Below, piece after piece: positions 7,876 through 15,166 of a stretch of 37,093 bases of DNA (positions within the stretch are counted from its first letter, which is position 1; every line of letters begins with the position of its first letter). Under the pieces are notes generated by a model that saw only the letters and a program-made list of their open reading frames with translations, made no database searches and was not told where the DNA came from. Source of the stretch: Microbacteriaceae bacterium (GTDB lineage Bacteria; Actinomycetota; Actinomycetes; Actinomycetales; Microbacteriaceae); assembly GCA_947444785.1 (NCBI GenBank), contig CANFBG010000007.1:1-37093 (forward strand), read 5' to 3'. Both the position numbers and the translations under genes were made by a program.

Positions 7876-8904
7876 CTACTGGACGGCGCCGGACTCCGCC
7901 CAGAGGTTGATTCCGCTCTCCACGGCGTACTCGTCGATCGCGGCGAGCTCCTCGGCGGTGAACGAGAGGTTCGCGACGGCGGCGAGGTTCGCCTCGAGCT
8001 GGGCAACCGAGGATGCGCCGACCAGCGCCGATGTGAGGCCCTTGTTCCGAAGCGTCCACGCGATGGCCAGCTGGGCGAGGCTCTGGCCGCGGTTCTCGGC
8101 GATGTCTGTGAGGGCCCTGATGCCGGCGAGCGTCGAATCGTTCACCATGTTCTTCTGCATCGAGCCTTCGCGGGCTGCCCGGGCGTCCGTCGGGATGCCC
8201 TTCAGGTAGCGGTCGGTCAACAGGCCCTGCGCGAGCGGGGAGAACGCGATGCAGCCGACACCCAGGTCTTCGAGGGTGTCCAGCAGCTCGTCCTCGACCC
8301 AGCGGTTGAACATCGAGTACGACGGCTGGTGGATGAGCAGGGGCGTACCGAGGTCGGCCAGAATGGCGGCTGCCCGGCGAGTGCGCTCGGGGGAGTACGA
8401 CGAGATTCCCGCGTAGAGCGCCTTGCCGGAGGTCACGGCGGTGTGCAGCGCCCCCATCGTCTCCTCCAGCGGGGTGTCCGGGTCGGCGCGGTGCGAATAG
8501 AAGATGTCCACATAGTCGAGGCCCATGCGCTCAAGCGACTGGTCGAGGCTCGCGAGCAGGTACTTGCGCGAGCCGTGGTTGCCGTAGGGCCCCGCCCACA
8601 TGTCGTAGCCGGCCTTGGAAGAGATGACCATCTCGTCGCGGTAGGGCGCGAAGTCACGCCGCAGGTGCTCACCGAAGTTACTCTCGGCACTGCCGTAGGG
8701 CGGGCCGTAGTTGTTCGCGAGATCGATGTGGGTCACGCCGAGGTCAAAGGCCCGGCGCAGGATCTGCTGCTGGCGGTCGAACGGCACGTCGTGGCCGAAG
8801 TTCTGCCACAGACCGAGCGATACGGCGGGCAGCAGAAGCCCGCTCCGTCCGGTTCGGCGATAGGGCATGGAGTCATAGCGGTTCTCAGCGGCGAGATAGG
8901 TCAT
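7876..8904 (-). CDS. Aldo/keto reductase, YghZ-like (L-glyceraldehyde 3-phosphate reductase type)
   Basis: 342 aa, NADPH-dependent oxidoreductase of the aldo/keto reductase superfamily. The catalytic tetrad is visible: Asp61 and Tyr66 in HIDLANNYGPPYGSAE, Lys97 in SSKAGYDMW and His138 in FYSHRADPDTP. The opening YDSMPYRRTGRSGLLLPAVS and the GPPYGSAE loop match the YghZ subgroup, which reduces L-glyceraldehyde 3-phosphate and methylglyoxal; the true substrate here is unproven. The C-terminal coenzyme segment SALVGASSVAQLEANL is also typical. It converges on the fructose operon and diverges from the helicase gene, with 92 bp between them. Confidence 0.88.
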   Translation of the reverse strand: MTYLAAENRYDSMPYRRTGRSGLLLPAVSLGLWQNFGHDVPFDRQQQILRRAFDLGVTHIDLANNYGPPYGSAESNFGEHLRRDFAPYRDEMVISSKAGYDMWAGPYGNHGSRKYLLASLDQSLERMGLDYVDIFYSHRADPDTPLEETMGALHTAVTSGKALYAGISSYSPERTRRAAAILADLGTPLLIHQPSYSMFNRWVEDELLDTLEDLGVGCIAFSPLAQGLLTDRYLKGIPTDARAAREGSMQKNMVNDSTLAGIRALTDIAENRGQSLAQLAIAWTLRNKGLTSALVGASSVAQLEANLAAVANLSFTAEELAAIDEYAVESGINLWAESGAVQ

Positions 8905-8984
8905 ATTCCTATGCTTTCATGCGCCGGGAGCCTCCGTCGACACCCGTATTGAGCGTGCTGGGTTTGGTGTTCCCAGAGAAGGGC

Positions 8985-8990
8985 TAACGT
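8985..8990 (+). promoter_or_regulatory. Possible -10 box of a leaderless helicase transcript
   Basis: TAACGT (TANNNT type) ends seven bases before the helicase ATG at 8997, so transcription would begin at or next to the start codon. No convincing -35 is seen. An AGAAGGG at 8977-8983 could instead be a Shine-Dalgarno sequence, but its 13-base spacing is poor. Confidence 0.35.
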
Positions 8991-8996
8991 TGTAAT

Positions 8997-10820
8997 ATGA
9001 CGTCCCCTGAAACAACTGCACCGAGCGAGGCAGATACTGCCCCCGTGTCCATTACCTTTTCCGAGCTAGGCCTCGGTGACGCGGTTCTCAAAGCACTGAA
9101 GGACGTCGGTTACGAGACGCCCTCCGCCATCCAGGCTGCCACCATCCCGGCGCTTCTCGCCGGACGCGACGTCGTGGGCCTGGCCCAGACGGGCACCGGA
9201 AAGACCGCCGCCTTCGCACTCCCCATCCTCGATCGCCTCGACCTGTCGCAGAAGAACCCGCAGGCCCTCGTCCTCGCGCCGACCCGCGAGCTCGCCCTCC
9301 AGGTCTGCGAGGCGTTCGAGAAGTATGCGTCGCACCTGCGCGGCGTGCACGTGCTGCCCGTCTACGGCGGACAGGCCTACGGCGTTCAGCTGAGCGCCCT
9401 GCGCCGCGGCGTGCACATCGTCGTCGGTACGCCCGGTCGCATCATGGACCACCTCGAAAAGGGCACCCTGAACCTGTCGGAGCTCAAGTACCTCGTGCTC
9501 GATGAGGCCGACGAGATGCTGAAGATGGGCTTCGCGGAAGACGTCGAGACGATCCTCGCCGACACCCCCGACGACAAGCAGGTCGCCCTGTTCTCGGCCA
9601 CCATGCCTCCCCAGATCCGCCGCATCTCCAAGAAGTACCTGAACGACCCCGAAGAGATCACGGTCAAGAACAAGACCACGACCTCCGCGAACACCACCCA
9701 GCGCTACCTGATGGTGTCCTACCCGCAGAAGGTCGATGCCCTGACCCGCATCCTCGAGGTCGAGAACTTCGAGGGGATGATCGTCTTCGTTCGCACCAAG
9801 AACGAGACCGAGACCCTCGCCGAGAAGCTTCGCGCCCGGGGTTTCTCCGCCCTCGCGATCAACGGCGATGTGCCCCAGGCCACCCGGGAGCGCACCGTCG
9901 AGCAGCTGAAGTCCGGCAAGCTCGACATCCTCGTCGCCACGGATGTCGCGGCCCGAGGCCTCGACGTCGAGCGCATCAGCCACGTCGTGAACTACGACAT
10001 CCCGATCGACACCGAGAGCTACGTGCACCGCATCGGTCGCACGGGTCGCGCGGGCCGCAGCGGTGCCGCCATCAGCTTCGTCACGCCCCGCGAGCGCCAC
10101 CTGCTCACGGCCATCGAGCGGGCCACCCGCCAGCCGCTGACCCAGATGCAGCTGCCGAGCGTCGAAGACGTCAACGTGACGCGCCTGACCCGGTTCGACG
10201 ATGCCATCACCGAGGCGCTCAGCCAGGCCGAGCGCATCCGCCAGTTCCGCGACATCGTCGGTCACTACGTCGAGCACCATGACGTTCCCGAGGCAGACGT
10301 GGCGGCCGCCCTGGCCGTTGTCGCCCAGGGTGACACCCCGCTGCTGCTCTCCCCCGAGCCCGTCCGGTCACAGCGCTTCGAGCGGGATGACCGCGAGCGC
10401 GGCGACCGCAACCAGCGCGACGACCGCGCCCCCCGCCGCGAGGACCGCAGCACCCGGGACGACCGCGGTGACCGTGCCTCCAGCGCCGGTGAGCGCCGTC
10501 CGCGCTCCAGCGACCGCCCAATGGCGCAGTACCGCATCGAGGTCGGCAAGCGCCACAAGGTCGAGCCGCGTCAGATCGTCGGCGCAATCGCGAACGAGGG
10601 CGGCCTGAGCCGCGACGACTTCGGCCACATCAAGATCCTGCCCGAGTTCTCCCTCGTCGAGCTGCCGGCAGACCTGCCCGGCAACATTCTCGAGAAGCTG
10701 TCGAACACCCGCATCAGCGGCAAGCTGATCGAGATCCGTGCCGACCGAGCCGGCGCCCCGCGCCGCGAGGAGCAGCGCGGCGACCGTGGCGGCGCCGAGC
10801 GCAAGACGTACCGCAGCTAG
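8997..10820 (+). CDS. DEAD-box ATP-dependent RNA helicase, DeaD/CsdA-like
   Basis: 607 aa. The helicase core has the Q motif (FSELGLGDAVLKAL...TPSAIQ), Walker A AQTGTGKT (63-70), PTRELALQ, GTPGR, DEAD box 169-172, SAT 200-202, and the second RecA domain with IVFVRTKNETE, VATDVAARGLD and HRIGRTGRAGR. A linker at about residues 455-505 is almost entirely Arg, Asp and Glu, probably disordered and RNA-binding. The C-terminal YRIEVGKRHKVEPRQIVGAI segment starts the RRM-like RNA-binding domain of the DbpA/CsdA group, followed by a short basic, Gly-rich tail. Relatives unwind structured RNA in ribosome assembly, mRNA decay and cold adaptation. ATG 8997 is used; the GTG 16 codons later is a possible alternative. 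A terminator follows directly. Confidence 0.93.
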   Translation: MTSPETTAPSEADTAPVSITFSELGLGDAVLKALKDVGYETPSAIQAATIPALLAGRDVVGLAQTGTGKTAAFALPILDRLDLSQKNPQALVLAPTRELALQVCEAFEKYASHLRGVHVLPVYGGQAYGVQLSALRRGVHIVVGTPGRIMDHLEKGTLNLSELKYLVLDEADEMLKMGFAEDVETILADTPDDKQVALFSATMPPQIRRISKKYLNDPEEITVKNKTTTSANTTQRYLMVSYPQKVDALTRILEVENFEGMIVFVRTKNETETLAEKLRARGFSALAINGDVPQATRERTVEQLKSGKLDILVATDVAARGLDVERISHVVNYDIPIDTESYVHRIGRTGRAGRSGAAISFVTPRERHLLTAIERATRQPLTQMQLPSVEDVNVTRLTRFDDAITEALSQAERIRQFRDIVGHYVEHHDVPEADVAAALAVVAQGDTPLLLSPEPVRSQRFERDDRERGDRNQRDDRAPRREDRSTRDDRGDRASSAGERRPRSSDRPMAQYRIEVGKRHKVEPRQIVGAIANEGGLSRDDFGHIKILPEFSLVELPADLPGNILEKLSNTRISGKLIEIRADRAGAPRREEQRGDRGGAERKTYRS

Positions 10821-10830
10821 AGAAGAACCT

Positions 10831-10885
10831 GACCGCCGTGTCGAAGGAACCTCAATCCGGGGCGGCTTCGGCCGGCGGTCTTTTT
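10831..10885 (+). terminator. Rho-independent terminator of the helicase gene
   Basis: GACCGCCG (10831-10838) pairs with CGGCGGTC (10873-10880) and is followed at once by TTTTT. The loop has a second GC-rich hairpin around CCGGGGCGGCTTCGGCCGG. It begins about ten bases after the helicase stop, and its T-tract touches the stop codon of the convergent HAD gene. Confidence 0.8.
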
Positions 10886-11571
10886 CATGAGGTTGGCGGG
10901 GCGCCCAGAGCGGTCGCGAGGTCACCCAGCGCGTGGATGGTGAGGTCCGGTGCCGTGAAGTAACTCGGGTACGCCTCGCCTGTGCGATTGAGCCATGCGG
11001 TAGACAATCCTGCCGCCGCAGCCCCGTGGATGTCCCACGGGTGCACGGCCACCAGCATGGCCTCCTCCGGCCGAAAACCTGCCACACGGGCGGCATAGTC
11101 ATAGGCACCCCGTGCCGGCTTCCAGACGCCTGCGTCCTCGACTGAGAGGAGTGCCTGGAACTCTGTGCGCAGTCCAGCGCGTTCCACCAACCCTTCGGCG
11201 AGCGACGCGGCACCGTTTGAGAGCGTGACGAGAGTGTGTCCAGCACGTCTCAAGGCCCGAACACCGCCTGCCACATCCGGGTGGAGTTCCAGCCCGGTGA
11301 GACCGAGCATGATGTGGGAAACGGCATCGTCCAAGGTCGTCATCAGCGTCTCGGCCCGAAGCGCCCTCCGCAGGAGGTCTGCACCGATCACGCCGAATCT
11401 CTCGCTGCCGCCGGCCGCCGCGAGGGCGAACCCGTCACGAAGCACGCCGGCAAACCAGACCTGGGCGAGGTGCGCCGGGGCTCCGACGGCGACGAAGCGA
11501 GCGATCAGGGGCCGCATATCCGAGAGGGTCTCATTCACGTCGAACACGATTACCCGTGGCGAGATTCTCAT
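10885..11571 (-). CDS. Haloacid dehalogenase type II family hydrolase (L-2-haloacid dehalogenase-like)
   Basis: 228 aa, HAD superfamily. The nucleophile is Asp11 in VIVFDVNETLSD. Motif II is TLSNG (Ser118, Asn119), motif III Lys151 in WKPARGAYDYA, and the acidic loop HPWDIHGAAAAG carries Asp180. HPWD is characteristic of the type II L-2-haloacid dehalogenase clade. The FDVNETL opening marks the subgroup often annotated this way in actinobacteria but seldom tested, so true dehalogenation is uncertain and a phosphatase role is possible. It lies 18 bp downstream of the penicillin-binding protein gene on the same strand and is probably co-transcribed, though no functional link is evident. Confidence 0.82.
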   Translation of the reverse strand: MRISPRVIVFDVNETLSDMRPLIARFVAVGAPAHLAQVWFAGVLRDGFALAAAGGSERFGVIGADLLRRALRAETLMTTLDDAVSHIMLGLTGLELHPDVAGGVRALRRAGHTLVTLSNGAASLAEGLVERAGLRTEFQALLSVEDAGVWKPARGAYDYAARVAGFRPEEAMLVAVHPWDIHGAAAAGLSTAWLNRTGEAYPSYFTAPDLTIHALGDLATALGAPPTS

Positions 11572-11589
11572 CCCTGTCTCCTCACACCC

Positions 11590-14016
11590 CTAGCGACCGG
11601 TCCCCGGCACCACAGCGGGTGCGGGGTTTGTCGCACGAGGACCGCCTTGACCGGTGGGCGGCACCTGATCACCGGGCGAAGGCTCGGGCACCACGAGTGA
11701 ACCGTCGCTGATGTAGACGGTGATGACCGCGCCACGGGATGCGGACCCTGTCGGACTGCTTCGTGCCACCAGCCCGGGCTCCAAAGCCGAGGCGGTTGCT
11801 CCCCCGTCGGCGAATTCAAAGCCGTTCGCCTGAATGACGGTACGGGCCTGCTCCATCGACAGGCCAAGCACGCTGGGAACGGGTACCTGGATGCCGCGAA
11901 CCATGGCCGGGTCGGGCGCAGGGAAGGCATCCCCGCCATACTTCGCGTCGGCGATCGTCGTGTACTCGCGCCAGACGTTGTGCCGCAGAGATGTGCCGGA
12001 CGTTCCGTCGACCCGCACCCGCATCGAGACGCTGCTTGCGACGTTGCCGACCCAGACAGCGGTGGCGAGCTTGGTCGACGCGCCGACGAACCAGGTGTCC
12101 TTCTCATCGTTGGTCGTACCGGTCTTGCCGAAATGCGGAATGCCGTTGCGCGGGTTAGACGCCGTGGCGGTTCCCCCGGTGACGACCGTGGTCAGGGCGT
12201 AGGCCATGGTTGCGGCGACCTCGGGCGATACTGCGGGGCTGCAGTCGGTCTGCGGTACGGGGATCTCGTTACCGCTGGAGTCGACGATGCGGTCGATGGC
12301 GAGGGGCGCGCAGTAGATTCCATTGTTTGCAATTCCGGCGAATGCGGCGGCCATGTTCAGCGGTGCGACCTCGTTCGTGCCCAGGATGTCGGAGACATAC
12401 GAGGTGAGCACGGTTCCGTCCGCACGCTCGACCCCGAAGGCCTGGGCCGTCTTGCGGATCTCGCACTGGTCGAGCCGCTTGGCCATGTTGATATAGGCGT
12501 TGTTCACCGATGCCGACGTGGCGCCGAGCACGGTCACCGTCCCGGGGTTCGACCCGCCGTCATTGCGCGGGGCGTACGGTGGCCCGCTGAGCGGACCATC
12601 GCAACTGTTTCGAAAAGTCGACACGTCGTACGTCTGTGGGCTGCCGTTCACCCGCTCGTCGAGGGCATTGCCGTTTTTGAGCCACTCCGCGAGGGTGAAG
12701 ACCTTGTAGGTCGACCCGACCTGGAACCCGTTCGAGCCGCCGGTGGCCTGATCGGTGCTGTAGTTCACGGCCGTGGACTCGGCGGTCGGGGCATCCGGGT
12801 CGGCGTTGAAGTCCTTGTTCTGCGCCATCGCGAGAATGCGCCCGGTTCCCGGCTCGACGGTCACGAGCGACGAGCCGAGATCGAGTTGATCGCTCGATTT
12901 CGGAACGTTGGCGTTGGTCGCGTCACGGGCCCCCGTCTGCAGGTCGACATCCAGCGTGGTGAAAATGTCATAGCCGCCGAGCCTCAGCGTGTTGCTGGCA
13001 CCGTTCTCATCCACGCCGAGGATCTTCTGGTTGTCGATGATGCGACTGACGTAGTTGCAGAAGAACCCGGCGCCCAACTCGTTGGCCGTCTGGCAGCCGG
13101 TCGAGGGCATCGTGATCACGGGAGTCACCGGAGTGGCCGCCGCCTCGTCGTGCTGCGCCTGGGTGATGCGGTTCTCGCGCAGCATCGAGGGAAGCACATC
13201 GAGATCCCGGCGGGCCTGGTTGGCTGCCACGTTGTCGGGGTCATCGATTCGAAGCCCGTTGGGCTGGTTCACGGTCGCGATGAGACTGGCCGCCTGAGCG
13301 ACGCTGAGGTCCGCAGCCCTGACGCCGTAGTACAGCATCGAGGCCGCCTGAATACCGTAGGTCTGACCGCCGAATCCGGCGATGTTGAGGTAGCCGAGGA
13401 GGATCTCGTCCTTGGTGAACTCCTTCTCCAAGCCGATGGCCAGTTTCATCTCACGGAGCTTGCGATCAACGCTCGTGCCCGTCGCGTCCTCGTAGGCGGC
13501 CGCCCGAAGTTCGGGGTCGGTCTCGGCTTCTGCGCGCTGTACCAGGATGTTCTTCACGTACTGCATGGAGATCGTCGAGGCGCCGGACTCCACTCCGCCC
13601 GAGGACGCATTGCCGAGCGCCGCCCGCAGTGTCGACGCGACGTCCACCCCGCCATGCGAGTAGAACCTGGGATCCTCGGTCGCGATCACGGCATCCTTGG
13701 CGAACTGGGAGATCTCGTCCCAGCCGACCTCCTCCCGATTCTGCGCGAAGACGGATGCGAGGAGCACCGGATTATCTGCACTGTCGACGGCATAGATATT
13801 TGTCTTCTGGGCCAGCACATCGGGCTTGATGTAGTCGGGCAGGTTCTCGAACAGGCCAATGGAGTTGTTCATGCTCATACCGGTTACGGCCAGCGCCGGC
13901 GTGACCATGACAGTGGCCAGAAGCCCTGCGATCGCGCTGAGCCCCACGATTGCGGTCAGGGCACCGAATTTGCCAGCCACGGAGAACCGGTCGGAAAGGC
14001 CGTCTGAACGGGGCAT
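11590..14016 (-). CDS. Class A penicillin-binding protein (transglycosylase/transpeptidase) with PASTA domain
   Basis: 808 aa bifunctional peptidoglycan synthase, PonA-like. A short cytoplasmic N-terminus and one membrane helix (about 17-45) precede the GT51 glycosyltransferase domain, with catalytic Glu114 in ATEDPRFYSHGGVD and the SGASTISMQYVKN motif. The transpeptidase domain has Ser435-x-x-Lys438 in GSTYKVF, Ser503-Val-Asn505, and KTG 631-633. One PASTA domain follows at about 705-770 (VPSVLGLSMEQARTVI...), which in relatives senses muropeptides. The C-terminal tail is Pro/Gly-rich and probably lies in the wall. It polymerises and cross-links glycan strands on the outer face of the membrane. 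The ribosome binding site is weak (AAAGACGAG). Confidence 0.95.
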   Translation of the reverse strand: MPRSDGLSDRFSVAGKFGALTAIVGLSAIAGLLATVMVTPALAVTGMSMNNSIGLFENLPDYIKPDVLAQKTNIYAVDSADNPVLLASVFAQNREEVGWDEISQFAKDAVIATEDPRFYSHGGVDVASTLRAALGNASSGGVESGASTISMQYVKNILVQRAEAETDPELRAAAYEDATGTSVDRKLREMKLAIGLEKEFTKDEILLGYLNIAGFGGQTYGIQAASMLYYGVRAADLSVAQAASLIATVNQPNGLRIDDPDNVAANQARRDLDVLPSMLRENRITQAQHDEAAATPVTPVITMPSTGCQTANELGAGFFCNYVSRIIDNQKILGVDENGASNTLRLGGYDIFTTLDVDLQTGARDATNANVPKSSDQLDLGSSLVTVEPGTGRILAMAQNKDFNADPDAPTAESTAVNYSTDQATGGSNGFQVGSTYKVFTLAEWLKNGNALDERVNGSPQTYDVSTFRNSCDGPLSGPPYAPRNDGGSNPGTVTVLGATSASVNNAYINMAKRLDQCEIRKTAQAFGVERADGTVLTSYVSDILGTNEVAPLNMAAAFAGIANNGIYCAPLAIDRIVDSSGNEIPVPQTDCSPAVSPEVAATMAYALTTVVTGGTATASNPRNGIPHFGKTGTTNDEKDTWFVGASTKLATAVWVGNVASSVSMRVRVDGTSGTSLRHNVWREYTTIADAKYGGDAFPAPDPAMVRGIQVPVPSVLGLSMEQARTVIQANGFEFADGGATASALEPGLVARSSPTGSASRGAVITVYISDGSLVVPEPSPGDQVPPTGQGGPRATNPAPAVVPGTGR

Positions 14017-14174
14017 GGTCTCGTCTTTCGGTACGGGTTGTCACTCCGGGAAGTCCGTCGAATCGGTCGCGACCAGGCAAAGACCCCCATTATGGGTACA
14101 CTCCACTATCTCCCGGGCGTCCCCATTGGAGAAACCGAGCGCACATTTCCGATGACACTCCCAGCCAGAACGAG

Positions 14175-14207
14175 AGAAGCCCCCGGCCGTACTGGCCGGG
14201 GGCTTCT
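14175..14207 (-). terminator. Terminator-like hairpin downstream of the dioxygenase-like gene
   Basis: Perfect 14-bp arms AGAAGCCCCCGGCC (14175-14188) and GGCCGGGGGCTTCT (14194-14207) with a five-base loop. It lies 19 bases beyond the minus-strand stop at 14227. On the minus strand the stem ends in CTTCT and runs into CTCGTTCT, a moderately T-rich tail, so it most likely ends transcription of that gene before the penicillin-binding protein promoter region. Confidence 0.75.
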
Positions 14208-14226
14208 GGGTCATGCGCTGGGAGGT

Positions 14227-15000
14227 TTACGCCTCGCTCATCACCGATGTCTCGGCCACTCCGCGGGCGGCAAGCGCCGCGGCCCGCGCTGCGAGCCGAC
14301 GCGTCTGCTCGGCCTGACCTGCATCCAGAATCTCCTGGGGAACCTCGACGTTGGGCACCCGGGCAACGCCGTTGTACTTCTCGATGTAGGCGTCAAGGGC
14401 GGGGCCCGACTCCCACGAGGTGATCAGGCAGTAGCGCGGCTCGGTGCCGTTGTGAGCCGCCGCGTGCCAGAGGCGCTGGGTGTCGACGATCAGCTGGGCG
14501 CCGGCGGGCAGGGCGATGCGGTACTCGACGCTCGGGTCGGTGCGGTTGTCACGCAGCACGAAGTAGCTGTCTTTGTCGTCCGTGAGGTTGAAGAATCCGC
14601 GTACGACCCAGCCGGTGCCATCCGGGTTGAGGCGGTTGTTGTCGTCCTGGTGCAGGTTGTAGAGGGCATCGGCGTAGTTGTTCGGCTGCAGCTCGATGAC
14701 GCGGCAGCGGCCGACGTTCGCGCCCGGCTCCTGCGCACGGCGCGTGAGGTTGGGGGCCTTCTCGATCTGGGACTGGACCCAGACGCCGTCCTTGTCGGTG
14801 CGCGGCGGCTTGTGGTTCCAGAAGCCGTTGCACTCGATGTCGCCGAAGGCGCTTGCCAGCGGGGCGAACTGTGTCTCGCCGGAGGACTTCCAGTCGACGA
14901 ACTCGATGTCGAGCCATTCCTTGGGGTCAAGTTCCTGGTTGTAGCGGTCGAGGACCACGTACCCGGTCTCCTCGAGCGCTGCTGATTTGATGTAAGCCAT
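14227..15000 (-). CDS. Putative Fe(II)/2-oxoglutarate dioxygenase-like protein
   Basis: 257 aa from the ATG at 15000 (MAYIKSAALEETG). An in-frame ATG at 15012 has AAAGGG only one base upstream and is less likely; the open frame beyond that is probably non-coding. A candidate metal triad is visible: His-x-Asp in YNLHQDDNN, a distal His in DTQRLWHAAAHNG, then Arg in TEPRYCLITSWES, the usual order for a double-stranded beta-helix 2-oxoglutarate oxygenase. This is motif reading only; I do not know the family. The C-terminal 50 residues are Ala/Glu/Arg-rich and helical. It is monocistronic, with a hairpin after its stop, and diverges from the DUF262 nuclease gene. Confidence 0.6.
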   Translation of the reverse strand: MAYIKSAALEETGYVVLDRYNQELDPKEWLDIEFVDWKSSGETQFAPLASAFGDIECNGFWNHKPPRTDKDGVWVQSQIEKAPNLTRRAQEPGANVGRCRVIELQPNNYADALYNLHQDDNNRLNPDGTGWVVRGFFNLTDDKDSYFVLRDNRTDPSVEYRIALPAGAQLIVDTQRLWHAAAHNGTEPRYCLITSWESGPALDAYIEKYNGVARVPNVEVPQEILDAGQAEQTRRLAARAAALAARGVAETSVMSEA

Positions 15001-15114
15001 GATGAGAACCATGCCCTTTCGTTTGGGGCCAGCACGTTTTAACAGGCCCAACTGAGACAAGGGTACAACTGGCGCCCATGGCGTTGCCTGATCCACGCCG
15101 GGGGCCTCGGCGTC

Positions 15115-15120
15115 TAGAAT
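15115..15120 (+). promoter_or_regulatory. Possible -10 box of the DUF262 nuclease gene
   Basis: TAGAAT lies 47 bases before the ATG at 15167. No good -35 is found 16-18 bp upstream. A GAGGGACGA ribosome binding site lies at 15149-15157. Confidence 0.3.
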
Positions 15121-15166
15121 TGCCAGTTGCACGGGCACACCGCATTCTGAGGGACGAAGCGAAACT

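Noticed and set aside
11980-14007. Long plus-strand frame (675 codons) opposite the penicillin-binding protein
   Set aside because: The opposite strand encodes complete GT51, transpeptidase and PASTA motifs; this frame is a composition artefact of high G+C.
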